From Erigeron canadensis (lineage: Eukaryota; Streptophyta; Magnoliopsida; Asterales; Asteraceae): a stretch of DNA of 64,000 nucleotides. The stretch spans positions 43,780,275 to 43,844,274 of the forward strand of contig NC_057764.1 in the NCBI RefSeq assembly GCF_010389155.1, written 5' to 3'. How positions within the stretch are numbered: the first letter of the stretch is position 1; the number at the start of each line of letters is the position of its first letter. The position numbers and the translations under genes were made by a program. The notes beneath the pieces were generated by a model. That model worked only from the letters and a program-made list of their open reading frames with translations, did not search any database and was not told the origin of the DNA. Below, piece by piece: positions 49,301 to 62,111 of this stretch.

Positions 49301-52300
49301 AAAGAAGTATATAATATCAAATTGTTAGTGTTAAGTGAGTGTATGGTTTCTAAAACATGTGTGTCCTTTTGCCTTATTTCTTATTCTACACAAGTGATGG
49401 TATTTTACCTCAAAGTACTTAATCAATTCACAGGATTGACGACCAACGGGTCCAACATATATCTCTTTTCCTCCTCTTTTCATCAAGAACAACTGCATAA
49501 CATTATTCCAAACATAAATGGAGCTATAACCAATCTGTAAATTAAAAAACAAGTAACAACTAAGTTCACATATGTACCTCATCAAAAGCTTCAAATATGT
49601 CGATGCTAGGTTGATGAATGGTGCATACAACTGTTCTTCCTGTATCAACTGTGTTTCTTACGGTTCTCATCACAATTGCAGCCGCTCTTGCATCTAGACC
49701 CGAGGTTGGCTCATCCATAAAAATTATAGATGGATTAGCTACAAGCTCCACTGCAATTGTTAACCTTTTTCGCTGTTCAGTTGACAGTCCATTGATACCT
49801 GGCAAACCGACTAGAGCATGTCTCAAAGGGTTCAGTTCCACCAACTCCATCACTTCATCGACAAACATCTGAAAACAAAACATCATACTGTGTCGATCAT
49901 GAGAAAAAAGAAAAACACCACATTTATCCAATAAGTACACTAACCTTTCTGGCGTCTGCATTAACATCTGCTGGCAACCTTAGCCAAGCTGAGTACAACA
50001 AGGATTCATAAACAGTAACATGAGGAGAATGGATGTCATTTTGTTCACAGTATCCAGAAATTCGAGCAAAAGTTTCCTGTTTCTTTGGATAACCAGAAAT
50101 CCGAATGTCGCCCTCTACAATTCCACCCGTTTTTCTACCAGCAAGCACATCCATCAGAGTAGTTTTACCAGCACCACTAACCCCCATAAGCGCTGTAAGA
50201 ACACCGGGTCGAAAAGCTCCACTTAAATCCTTAAGTAGCAACAATCTGTCTTCGCTAACACCTTGCACTTTCATTTCCTACAATAATTCCCCGTGATGAT
50301 ATAAAAAATGCTATTTCAATTACGATCACTAGTAAGTAACAAGTTACCTGTGGCATATCAACGGAGTAGTTGATATTATTAAATGTAATGGAATGTGGTT
50401 CAAATGGAAGCACCATTCCTCTTTTCTTGTTTTGATGTGCGTCATTTGCGGATGACACTTCAATGCCTCCCGCATCACGGTCTTCCTCCTCTGCTGCTGC
50501 ATTTGATTGAGCTTTCCCAAACGCTATATAGTTGAGACCAAATTTCACATGACTTTACAGAAACATTCCAACACCAAAAAAGATGGATAAAATAAGGCAA
50601 AAATACTCACAATCAAGAAACTCGAGAGACACAAGATAACACAGATTGTATAGTAACATGAAACCGAGCAAAGCCGCGATAGCAATCCAATACCAGTAAC
50701 TCTCTGCGAACAATCCTCGAGAAGTAACAATGACTTTCCCTAGTGTTGAGTTGCCAAAAGGCTATTAAAGAAAAATGTCAAAAAGGTATCTATCCAACAT
50801 AAACATGACAAAAACATCAGAATCTTAAGTGTCAAACAATATTCCAAAATCCACAGTTTCCAACTAAAATCCAGTTTTTTTTTTTGTGTGTAAGCCGATG
50901 AGACTAATAATGAAAATTCAACCCCATATAATAATCAATATAAAATAAACACAATACCAAGGGCACCTTATCGGGGTGGTATCAGCCCACTACGGATTCT
51001 CGTAATTAATATCTGACCTCCTCCGGTCGCCATAGCCACCATACTCCACTAATTGTGTTTTATTTTAGATGCTAGTGTGTGAATGATATTATAGACATGT
51101 ATTGTACTGTATTGGGGTTTTTATATATTGATGTTAAATCGATTTGAGTTTGCTCTTATTCTAAATAAATGGCGATTGAAGTCCACCGGTATATTTCTTT
51201 TTATATATTTCTTTTTATTTATTATGGATTAATAATAATGAGTGGACCTCAAACTAGTGATAGTCCTTACAACTAATGCTTACCTTATTAAACTTGTGTC
51301 CAAGGTATTCATTTACCACAATTCCATTCATTGCGTACATCATTGGTGAAAACCAATATCCCCAAATCCACCAGTCTTTCACATCCTCTATAAACATAAA
51401 AAAAAAAAAAAAAAGAAGATGTGAGTTAGTTAGTTCATTATTAGAAAACCAAAACATTCAAAACAAATTAACTATACATGCATTTGTGTCAAGACCTCGG
51501 GATAAAACAAATCCACCCAATGCAAAAAGTATGAGAAGTGCAAAGGAACCCGCCGTGTTTGCAACAATCATGTTGCGACCCGCAGACCCAATGAATCGGA
51601 ACAAACCAGATGACATCTGGTTAACGGCCACGAGTAGTAAGAAATATTTGAGAAATCTGCATAAACAGTGGGGGAAAAAATATTACTCGATCTAGTTAAT
51701 AGAATAGCTTAAAACTAGAAAATAAGAAACCATTCACAAGTAGTGATTGCGCTTTCATGTGTCACTGACTTAGCAAGTTACTAAACTTTGTCTGTTTTGC
51801 GATTGTCCGTATAATGTATCCAACTTTGCCCCTTTTTTTACCATCATCGATACATCAATCGTAAAAAATAATAAGAGTTAACTTTAATACTAGTTTTACG
51901 TAGTACATTACATACCTCCAGACATTAGGGTCAAATCCCATAACGTAGTAAGTGAGACAAGTCCAAAGTGCGGCTTCAGCTAATGAAACGGGAATCTTGA
52001 CAAACCATGTTGGAAGAGCGTACGCCCATGAAGGAAAGAAGAAAAAATTCCGATGCTTGTAGAAAACAGGAAGCTTTGCGATTGTCATTGAAATCTCAGC
52101 CATCCCGTTGAACATGACCATGGTGACGCCAAAGAACAAAGCACCAACATAAAGTCCTCCATCTTCTATACCATTTCTATGCATCTTAGTGCGGAAAAAC
52201 ACAGTCATACTGACAAACGCCATTATTGTTAGCTGAAACCATTGAATAGTAGAACATGTAAATCATAACTTTTAGTAAAAAAAATCAAATTTACACAAAT

Positions 52301-55300
52301 TAAGCTTTAGCCTGATCATATGATGTGATGTAATTTACTTGGGTTAGTTTGAAGAGGTAGACAAAAGAATTTCTCTTCATAAGCAATATTTCTCTATCAA
52401 AGCAAGCTTTAAACAGTTGCTTCTTGCTTAAACCGTATTTGTCGGTTGTAAGAGCTGCAGGGTGGCTTTTGCTTTTGTCATATGGCGTAGCAATTTCGTT
52501 TCCTAATCTCCTTCCGATATGAAATGATTCGTATGCCTTAGCGAATTCCTTTGCTGTCACAAATCTGTAAGGTTGGTCTCTTCTCATCCAATATTGCTTC
52601 TGGTCTTTCTTTGATGTGACCTATAACATTCCAGCAAGATTACATATCATGTAATCCCAATTGGATAATTTACACACACTTTTGTGAAACTTTGACAGAA
52701 CCTTAATACTGTAATAGCTTATAATAGAATAACCCCTTTCATGCTTAAAAGTTATCTTGAAATTTTCATTAATTTTTGTACGTGTGCTCATGTCCTCTGC
52801 CTAAAGAATCACAGAACAAGGGTATGTGATACTTACTTCTTGCAAAAAGTCTGCAACGCCTTTCCTCTCTGGGCATTTGAATCCAACTGATTCAAAAAAC
52901 TCAAGAACATTTTCGCGTGGACCTTTATACACGATTTTACCATCACTTAAAAGTACAATATCGTCAAATAGATCGTATGTTTCTGGTGCAGGCTGCAGAA
53001 GGGATATGATAGCTGTTCCCTCAAGAATATGAACATAATGCTTGAGCGAATTCACTATTTGGAAAGTTGTGGAACTATCCAAACCAGTAGATATCTCATC
53101 CATTAGAAGAACCTTTGATGGTCCAACTAACATTTCTCCTGTAGAAATTTCATTTATGTTTATTGAGAAATAATCAAGCAATAAGTCCTTACAAAAACAC
53201 GGATATATTTACCTGTTGTAACACGCTTTTTTTGCCCGCCGGAGATACCTCTTGTCATTCGATCCCCTACTAAGGTGTCTGCACATATGTCTAACCCCAA
53301 TATCTACACAGCAAATATAGTTTATACAAATATTATACGAGTAGCTAGCTCATTGTTTTTAAAGACAACATTTTACTAGCTAGGTGTTGGTTGCATGCAT
53401 TAAAAATAGATTTTGGAGAACTTTCAAATTGTTTGACAAGTCAACATTTCCTCTTTTTGCTAAAATATGTGATTTGACAATTTGAACTGCCGGTTTGGGA
53501 TAAAACAAACAAGAAAGAAATGACTCAAAGCGACTCATTTTTAAGTAAATATAAATTGAAATTCCTACCTCTAATACTTGTTAAAATGGAAAATATTGCA
53601 ATTTATAGCGTACCTTGAGCGTATAATCTGTTACCACATTAGCTTCTTGACCTTCCGTGGCAGCAGCCTGGATAACAAAATACCTTGAGGTTCATTATTC
53701 TACATTTTACACTTTATGAGTCATACCACACTCGTAATTAACAAACGTGCACACTTAGAAAAAGCTAGCTAGTGTTAAAATTGAAATCCGTTATTACCTT
53801 CATGTAGATATCAATATCAGGATCTGGCTTGATGTTTGCATTTTTCTCTCTTCTTGTCAACTCCACCAACATCTCTGTCATTAATTTGTTGAACAATTAA
53901 TCGAGTATTTCCATACAGTACCATTTTAATTAATGTAGAGATAGATTGAACACTAACCATAACGTGACCCAACCCCTTGGCATCGGGCAGAGAAGGCTAA
54001 TGTTTCCCTAACCGTCAGTTCTCCAATATGAAGATCATTTTGACTGATATATGCAGATGTTTTCTTGGGTACAAACTCGTGTAACTCATGCCCGTTGTAC
54101 GTCACCTTTCCAGAAAGCTGCATCTTTCGTTATGTATAAACTCAATCACTTTTATTTTTCAATTTAGAAAGAATAAAAATAAATCACAAACAACACAAGT
54201 TGTAATTACTGGCCTGAAGCTCCCTAGCAAGGCTTCCAGCCAAAGCCAATAGCAACGTTGTCTTCCCCGAACTCGGAGGACCCAAAAGTAATGTCATTCT
54301 GGAAAACACAAGAAATTAGTATTAATTATAAAGTCAAATACACTACCAAATGTACGTTCTTCGTATTCTTCTTTCTTCTCACCTGCCCGGTTTGATGATA
54401 CCACTGACATCGTCAAGGATCGTTATATGTTTTTTCTTATTCCGAAGCAAACCAAAATAACTCAGGACACCCTGTCCAAATTCAATACCAATGGTCATAA
54501 AAAAAATATATATATATGTACGTAAAGCGTAAGTACTGCAATCAAGAACTAATCCAACTATGACCATATATACTAATTTTACTAGGATTTAAGACACAAA
54601 TTAAGTACTTTGGTTTGTACAAGGTTGCATATTTATACTTATTTTTTTTTTCATTGAACTTTCAAAATTTGTACAGATATGATACTTTTGAACAGATATG
54701 TGGTGGCGAATATCACTTTTACCTCCGCAACATCAAGGTAGAAATTGATAAAACTAGGTAAAGCTCTGCTTCCAGTATTGACATCAGCTTCCACAGTCAA
54801 ATGCTCAAATTTAACTTCAATTGTTGGCACGTCAATTCCAACCCTGTAAATTAATATTCAAACATATAACCAACCATATATAAACCCATAGTCATGATCA
54901 TTGTGATTAAACACAACTATAAAAAGTAAAGGAAAAAAAAGGAGCTAGGATATGCCTGTCAATTCTGTTTCTAAGTCTCAACAAGAACTTCTCATTATCT
55001 TCATCCGCAGCATGTACAAGGCGATCAAGCAATCGCTTTCTGTCTTCGATTCCAAGATTATCGACATCAACTTCATTAGAAGGCCCACTTGATCCAAACA
55101 AAAGACCTTTCTTCAAACGGTCAAATGTTGGTAGCTTTTCGAGATTAGCCCATTTAAGAGCCTCTTCATCGTTTTCTTCATGATCACGATCCGATCTTGA
55201 AAAAACGTTCATGCCAGAATTCCTCCATAGCGAAGTACTTGAAGACCTCAAACTTCTTATTTGTCCACCACTACTATTTGTTCTAAACTTTCCTAACCTT

Positions 55301-55338
55301 ATACTATTACTTGCTTTGTATATATCACTTCCATCCAT
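46301..55338 (-). CDS. PDR: PDR-type ABCG full-size transporter, complete
   Basis: 23 exons: 54956-55338, 54723-54843, 54383-54471, 54214-54298, 53958-54117, 53798-53874, 53614-53667, 53213-53303, 52837-53138, 52339-52620, 51916-52232, 51496-51656, 51284-51387, 50611-50761, 50348-50523, 49945-50277, 49578-49868, 49409-49492, 47957-48090, 47646-47873, 47400-47571, 46636-46890, 46301-46558. All phases join to 1435 residues, the usual PDR length. The order is NBD1-TMD1-NBD2-TMD2. NBD1 has Walker A GPPSSGKT (about 204), signature ISGGQKKR (about 343) and Walker B VLLMDE (about 363). NBD2 has GVSGAGKTT (about 883), LSTEQRKRL (about 990) and [12 protein letters not shown] (about 1010). TMD2 ends FNFQKR. 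It is a plasma-membrane exporter, and the N-terminus resembles the PDR12/NtPDR1 group, whose members move terpenoids or hormones; the substrate is unknown. Introns 1 and 4 appear to have GC donors. A decayed and a frameshifted paralog lie upstream. Confidence 0.95.
48781..48864. repeat. 42-bp tandem duplication in PDR intron 18
   Basis: ATCTGTATCTTTTGACCTAT plus the following 22 bp is repeated twice with no visible change. It sits in the 1.3-kb intron between the exons at 49409 and 48090, the largest intron of the gene, which also has TE-like sequence near 48250-48350. Confidence 0.8.
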
Positions 55339-55486
55339 TATATATATATATAATAATTACACAATCCAAAAACACAAGTTTTTATTACTTTTTGAACCAA
55401 AAGATCAAGCGGGTATAAAAACTTGGAAGGAGATTTAAAATTTTTGCATAAAGTACGTAATGATCAAGAACAAAAAAAATTACTCG

Positions 55487-55510
55487 TATTTATATATATA
55501 GATATATATG
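55487..55510 (-). promoter_or_regulatory. TATA-rich core promoter of PDR gene
   Basis: On the minus strand TATATATCTATATATATAAA lies about 150-170 bp before the start codon at 55338. It is the nearest TATA-type element. The window is TA-rich, so specificity is limited. Confidence 0.4.
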
Positions 55511-57618
55511 AAACAATAATGCATGCAAGGGGTACGTTTGATAGGAAGCTTTTTGAGACTTCTGGTGGGATTTTAAACAGAAACTTGAACTAACATTACT
55601 AGTAATATGAAATGGTGGGCACAGAACAGGAACAGGACATATGTGGTTATAGTTATGAATCTTTTTTATTGTGGTGGATATATATATATATAGCTAGATT
55701 AGATAGAGTGAATGTGAATTGTTTGTTATTACTTTTTTTGAACATAGGCATGTGAATCTTTCTGGCTTTTAAAACGCAATTAAGTTTACAATTTTGTTAG
55801 TTGGAAATATATATCTTGAGTATCTTTTTTGTGAAGGAAAACTATTGTAATTGGAATCGGATTTGATTATCGATCAATTAACCGAGGTAAATAGGAAGTG
55901 CAAATAATGGACGCATTTGATATATATATATACCATCAAAATTGAAGTTATAAAGAAATGAAGAATTTTCTTTTGTCAAAAAGCACTAGCTATGCTCGCC
56001 CATATTGAACAAAGTTGTTTTTTCTTTTCTTAATTAGAAGATGAAGAAAGCTTATATGTTTGGTACTCGATCGTATAAAATTACATAAGTCATCAACTTA
56101 ATTAGATACACAAAAATATTGCTCCAACATAAGAATTAAAAAAATTATATAGAAAATACTATATAATCTCCCAAGAAAGCGTATAAAATTTTCTTGTTTG
56201 AAACAAATGAAAATTCCTTTTTAGAAAAGTAACTATTTTGAGCAAAAAATTCTTGGTTTTTTTTTTTCCCGAGAATTCCTTGTTAAAAGTATTAATTATA
56301 GGAAAATGTTAAAGGAAACCCTTAGGGCTTGCATAAAAAAGTTGTACATTTTCATATTAAATGTCGCCTCCCTGAATTTTATGGTAAGTGTACAACTAAT
56401 TAATGCACCTTAACGAAAGCCCTAAGGGTTTTGTTTAGCTTATATCATACTTGAATTTTATTATTTTGTGTTTCTACCAATTTTGTAATATGAAAGCTAT
56501 ATATAATTATATACTGTAATGGGTTTTGCTAAACAAAACATTAAAGGTTATAATCAAATTGCGTTAAATAATTGTACACTTATTATAAAATTTACGAATG
56601 AACTTTTTATTTGAAAGAAATAATATATATATTCACGTTAAGTGTAACCTTAGTTTATGCACTCTTTCTGTCCTATTTTAAGTTAATTAACTTCTTTAGC
56701 TTTAAAATATTTATCATTGGGGTTTTTTTATATATATATATATCACTTGATGTTAAATATATAAATGGATTGTATATTTAATGTACTTTTCAATAATAGC
56801 AACTATTATAAAATACATATAAAATTATCAACAGTCAAAGATATAAAATAAAGACTTTATAGTTAAAATAAAACACTTAATATGGAACGGATAGAGGATA
56901 TGTATACATACGAAACTAAAACACATGGACCACTTGCACATGAAATTATCTTCCAAACACTGGCAAGGGGCACATTAGTGGCCGGATAAGAAGCAGTAAT
57001 TGGTATAGGACGACGAATTGGTGGTGAAATGGTGGTAATCGTAGGCGGGTAGGGGTTTAATAGATGGCATAATTAACTATTCAGGACGTACTATTGGACT
57101 TCAATCAATTATTACGCTTTTATTACCATTATCATTTTATAATAATAAAATCATGATGATAGGTAAGGAATTTTAGTTACTCACGTTATAAAGAATAAAC
57201 AGCCACTATACTATTCAAGAAAGAAAACCTCACCAGCTAGTTTGAAGAGTTGGGTTGATCAATATCGTGGTTTGGTTCCGTTCAAAAAAGATATATCGTG
57301 GTTTGTTTCTGGAATATATATGATGTTAACATGTTAATTTGACAGCCTGTATCTAAACGAAAGAATGCATATAATAGAAATTTTGGGCAATATGCGTAAA
57401 TTAATGCTACCATAAAACTGTATATGTTTTGTAAGATTTTAATAGTAGTCAAACTAATCTTGGATTATGGGATTTATGGTTATTATATGGGCAAAATTGA
57501 TTTGTCAAAGACTTCCAGAATGCTTGTCCAGTTTCCTATGAAAATACAAATTAAACATTAACTTTGTTGTTCTTAGAGTATTAATTACTCGTATGTGTTT
57601 CTAGATTGTTTTAAGCAA
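55511..57618. other. Intergenic upstream of PDR gene
   Basis: AT-rich promoter-side DNA. An inverted pair AAACCCTTAGGGCTTGCATA / TTAACGAAAGCCCTAAGGGTTT at about 56317-56435 is probably a small MITE. A degenerate Stowaway is listed separately. No gene was seen. Confidence 0.45.
56660..56898. mobile_element. Degenerate Stowaway-like MITE
   Basis: The left end CACTCTTTCTGTCCTATTTT and right end TATGGAACGGATAGAGGATA are inverted relatives of the CTCCCTCCGTCC...Stowaway terminus. The target TA is not clearly preserved. Confidence 0.55.
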
Positions 57619-58238
57619 TAATGCTAAGAGTAGATTACATTTTTCGTTCTTAAAGTTGACACGTTTTCACTTTTCATCCCTAAAGTTTAAAAATTATAAT
57701 TTTGACCTTAAACTTGGCAATTTTTTTTCAATAATCATCCTTAGGCCTAACGCCGTGAATTTCTGACCGTTAACGCTCACATGTGACAAACATGTGAGGG
57801 CATTTTTGTCTTTAGACATCCTTCTTCCTCTCAAACACCCCTTCTTCCCTCTCAAACATCCGGCCACCACCATTGTGACCCACCACCGCAGCAGCAGCAC
57901 CACCACCACCTATTCTCAAAAAATTCACCTAGATCTAAACCAGATCTAATCCAAAAATTCACCCATATCAACCATCTTCATATACAATTCACTAATAAAC
58001 TAAACATTTTACATTTATATACCAATCTTTTTGCCATCCATCAACTATTTTCGTGGTGATTTCTTCGATCACCAAACAAACAAACATAAAAAGTATATAA
58101 TGAATAAATTCGTTAATATAAGCATAATTATGCACATGATATTTTCTAAATATATACCCACTGAATAATATTCTTCACCTTTCGTCAAACTTTCCATCGA
58201 TTAGGACCTGTCAGAAATGGGTTTGGAAAGGAAAATAA

Positions 58239-58637
58239 TCAAAGAAAGAAAGAAAGCATACAAACATTATTCATCAATTGGAGCTGCAGACCCCCGACCC
58301 GACCTGACAAAAGGTTAACCAAACCCAAGTTCTGATCGGAATTAAGCACAGCAGCCCCACCCCCTTTTGAATTCGCTGCCATGGCCACCTCCTGGTGGCC
58401 GGCAGCCGGCTGGATCACAGCGGCGAGCGACGACTGGGTGGTGGTTTTCTTGATTTCAGCCGATTTCAATAATGAAATTGGTTCAGTGGGTTCTGATTGG
58501 AATGAATCAGCAACAAATAAATAAGAAAATGAAGATCTAAGGTTGTAATTGGATCGATTTGCAGTAGAAGATGTCGAATCAAGACCTAGGGTTTTTGGCT
58601 GAACAGTTCGCGACGGAGCAAACAGTGGCAGAATCAT
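58239..58637 (-). CDS. Hypothetical ORF inside the MULE
   Basis: 132 codons starting MILPLFAPSRTVQPKTLGLD, rich in Ser/Thr/Ala, with AAVIQPAAGHQEVAMAANS and NLLSGRVGGLQLQ further on. I recognise no family. Its GC-richer composition against the surroundings could reflect a captured gene fragment. It may equally be leader/UTR sequence read by chance. A potential acceptor TTTGCAG lies on the plus strand near 58558, so the source strand is unclear. Confidence 0.3.
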   Translation of the reverse strand: MILPLFAPSRTVQPKTLGLDSTSSTANRSNYNLRSSFSYLFVADSFQSEPTEPISLLKSAEIKKTTTQSSLAAVIQPAAGHQEVAMAANSKGGGAAVLNSDQNLGLVNLLSGRVGGLQLQLMNNVCMLSFFL

Positions 58638-58705
58638 TGCTCACCAAAAACGAGGTAGTAGAAGACGAATCAACATAGTGCATAACTAATTATCATTATT
58701 TAAGT

Positions 58706-59062
58706 GTCACTTTTAAAATAAGAACGCGGAAAACACTAAAAAACATCATTTTGATGCGTTAAAAGTCCATAAATTTAACATAGTACATAACTAATTATCA
58801 TTATTTAAGTGTTTAACAACACATTGATTCATCAAAATCGAAAAAATCACGTTTTTTGTTGGATGCATCATTTTGATGAATATGCATCCAAGATGGATGC
58901 ACAAAACAAAAAACATAATTATTTCGATTTTGACGAATGAATGTGTTGTTAAACACTTAAATAATGATAATTAGTTATGCACTATATTAGTTTTATGGAC
59001 TTTTAATGCATCAAAATGATGTTTCTAAGGTGTTATCACTGTTCTTATTTTAAATGTGTTCT
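58706..59062. repeat. Large foldback inside the MULE
   Basis: Two arms of about 170 bp. AACATCATTTTGATGCGTTA, AAAGTCCATAAA, CATAACTAATTATCATTATT and TTAAGTGTTTAACAACACAT on the left are mirrored on the right (ATGTGTTGTTAAACACTTAA, AATAATGATAATTAGTTATG, TGCATCAAAATGATGTT). The loop near 58882 is short and itself palindromic around ATGCATCC. Part of the left arm (GTGCATAACTAATTATC) occurs once more just outside at about 58678. Confidence 0.8.
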
Positions 59063-59592
59063 CACCAGAGTGTTACCCTATATATCTATATATATATGGT
59101 AGGATGGGGAAGAAGGGTTGTGAAGGGATTGAAAGTGAAAGGTATGATAACGTTAGGGATGAAAATTATAATTAACTCGGTATATTAGTATGTTGTTAAG
59201 ATGAAAGAAGGAAGTGCCCTAACGTGTTTGGCACGAGGGCTGGTTAACGGCCAAATTTTAACACCATAAGACAAAAGGATGTTTATTGAAAAATTGGACA
59301 AGTTTAGGGTCAAAATTATAATTTCTAAACTTTAGGGATGAAAAGTGAAAAACGAGCCAAGTTTAGGGACGAAAAGTGTAATTTATTCTAATGCTAATTT
59401 GTTACGTGACTTGTCACAATTAATGATCACATTAGTTTTGCTAAATGCAACTCTTAAAATTATAACGAAAGTGAATAACATAGGCTGTAAACCTTTATTA
59501 TAAAATTCAAAAGGTGAGTTTTTAACATAAGAGGTATAATTTTTTTATTCACTTAAAACTTTTAAGGGGTGTATTTAGTATTTTTAAACTTA

Positions 59593-60007
59593 CGAGAGTA
59601 AGTATCCGTGCGTTGCGGCGGTAAGATGGTGGAGGTGATAGGTCATAAAATGTGATAGGTCATAGAGTGTAATAGCCAAATGTCTTACCCATACGGGTTC
59701 CGACATCGGATTTAAAAATTCACCGAAAGTATATCGAATGACATCTCTAATGAAAGAGCATGAAATTTTAAGAACACCCATATAATTTACACCCATATAA
59801 TTTTATATAATTTATCGATGTACGGTTTTTGAGATAAAAGATTTTGAATAAATTTGAAAAATAAATGATTTATGGGGGGGGGGGGAGAAAAAAAATGATT
59901 AATTGAGATTTGAGGAGAGAGAAAATTTTGTTAGGAAAATATAAAATTGATATATAGGCATTTTGGGAAAGTAAATGTAGACATGAGAGATTTGCTTTAT
60001 AATATAA
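59593..60007 (+). repeat. Dispersed repeat X, tandem copy 1
   Basis: It starts CGAGAGTAAGTATCCGTGCG, with GTTGCGGCGGTAAGATGGTG, CGAATGACATCTCTAATG, ATGTACGGTTTTTGAG and a G-run near 59874. It is repeated directly by the next unit. Its inverted relative is at 24741-25136. Confidence 0.7.
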
Positions 60008-60420
60008 CGAGAGTAAGTACCCGCGCGTTGCGGCGGTGAGATGGTGGGGGTGATAGGTCATAAAGTGTGATAGCCAAATGTCTTAACCGTACGGGTTCCC
60101 CCTCGGATTTGAAAATTCGTCGAAAGTATATCGAATGACATCTCTAATGAAAAAACATGAAATTTTAAGAACACCCATATAATTTTTATAATTCATCGAT
60201 GTACGGTTTGTGAGATAAAATATTTTGAATGAATTGAAGAAATAAATGATTTATGGAGGAGAGAGAAAAAATATGATTGGTTAAGATTTGAAGAAAGAGA
60301 AAGGGTGTTTGGTAAATATATAATTGATCAAAGGGCATTTTTGGAAAGTAAATGTTGAAACTTAAAATGTTAGACAAGGAATCTGCTTTATAATATAGTA
60401 TTAGATAGATATAGATAGGG
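60008..60420 (+). repeat. Dispersed repeat X, tandem copy 2
   Basis: It starts CGAGAGTAAGTACCCGCGCG and follows the same landmarks as copy 1, but lacks a small duplication around TTACACCCATATAATTT. It ends in TATAATATAGTATTAGATAG, resembling the reversed outer end of the copy at 24741. Confidence 0.7.
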
Positions 60421-62111
60421 TAATGATCAATCCTCTAAATTGTTAGCCTAAAAAACTTCCTAATTGATAGGATTGTGATATGTGAAAAATCAGGAGGTGA
60501 GATTAGAAAAGAGAATTAGTGGATTTCATGTGTTAACAAGTAGATATATTAGGATGATTTTTAGAAGGCTTGGTTATAAAGATTTATCATTTTCCAAGTG
60601 GTGCTAGATTTTTAGGATTTTTAGACTCAACAAGTGGTGCTAGATTTTTATTTTGTGAAAGCCCAAAACCATTACCAAAAAACAGGAGACCATATATGAT
60701 ATGAACCAACAAGCACTCCATGCATTAAGTTCAACCGGTTACAAACATCACCCAACTCACAATAACAATCACAACATATATGGCAAAGATTCAAATCACA
60801 TGATCGATCTGTTGATATCTATCTATAAAAATAATAAAAGTTTAATTATTTGCATATATCCAATTAAGTTTCTATTGGACTTGATTAGGTCCGATTACAA
60901 AATAAGTACGTTCGTAGGAACTAGGAAGTCGAAGTATATATATTTCGCCTTCATGATCACATTATTAGGCATTAAAGATCTATCAATGATCTAAAGACTT
61001 TTTTACATCTTTTCTTTTATTATATTAAAGCACAGTTCTAATAATTTATTGACCAATCACAACTCTTAATTTTTTAAAGTTAACTTTTGTTTTTAATTTT
61101 GACTTTAATTTATAACTTTTTGTTTTTCATCACAAATTTACACTTTTTACCCAATAATTTTAATTTTAATATATTAAATAAACAATAATAGCTAATATAT
61201 ATCTAATAAAATAATAGTTAATATTTATCCAATAAAATAAGAATTAATATATATTCAATTAAATAATAACTAATATATATCCAATAGTATGTGCTATCAA
61301 ATAAACATAAAGTTAATTAATCAAACATAAATAAAACTTATTGTAAATATATTAACATTGTAAAAACAACTTCGATGAATATACTTTTAAAAAATATTTC
61401 AGTATAAAACTCAAAGTGTTAATATGTAGATCAATTTTTATTACTCAAAATAGTATATTATGTTTTAAACTATAATAAAAAAACATCTAATATCCCAGTG
61501 TATTAGACACAGGCCTAAAAACAGTTGAACTAATGACTTATTGGCCAATTACATCGCTCAATTTTGTTAAATTGATTCCCGCTTATGTCATCATAATCCT
61601 AATAATCATTATAAATATTGTGGACAAAGTCTCATTGATTTACACTTTTTTGTTACCCATCAATTAAATACTTAATTTATACTTTTTATAATATCTAGTC
61701 CCATCAACTTGAGAAGATTTTTTTATAACTTTTCATCACTTAATTAATTTGCTTGTTGACCAATTACAACTCTTGATTTTGTATAATTTTTCACAAGCAT
61801 GTTTAATATCACATTATGAGTGTAACTGGTTTCAAAAAAAAAAAATTCTATAATAGAGAAAATATTGTAGCATTTACCTTGTGGAGTAACTATGACAAAC
61901 AATTCCATCAATATGTCTCAACTAATAATGACAATAACGAACATGTGATTATTGTATTACAACTTGCAAAGTATAACACTTGAAACCGTATATTTTCAAA
62001 ATTGTTAACTTTTGTGACCTAAATGTAAGTCCCGTGTCCAGTGTTTACACGAGTCTAAAATTTAGTATAATAATAAAGTACGTAGTTCGTTATCTTAAAA
62101 ATTTCTCCCTA
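60421..62111. other. Intergenic with AT-rich repeat
   Basis: From about 61010 to 61300 it is a reversed copy of the AT-rich repeat found at 12020-12400 and 40184-40370 (TTTTTCATCACAAATTTACACT and AATAATAGCTAATATATATC). ORFs at 60701 and 61980 show no known domain. Confidence 0.45.

Larger units (their letters stand above)
57628..59388. mobile_element. Mutator-like element (possible Pack-MULE)
   Basis: A 1761-bp element flanked by perfect 9-bp repeats TAATGCTAA (57619-57627 and 59389-59397), the MULE target size. The terminal inverted repeats extend roughly 100-190 bp. Left CACTTTTCATCCCTAAAGTT, AATTATAATTTTGACC and AAACTTGG reappear inverted at the right as AACTTTAGGGATGAAAAGTG and GGTCAAAATTATAATT. 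There is no transposase. The interior is less AT-rich near 57.83-57.92 and 58.26-58.65 kb and includes an unidentified minus-strand ORF, which suggests captured host sequence. Confidence 0.82.

Noticed and set aside
54214..54298. A frameshift or missing exon between PDR exons 4 and 5
   Set aside because: With a GC donor after CTTCAG the phase and the conserved sequence (ARELQ then [11 protein letters not shown]) are continuous, so no break is needed.
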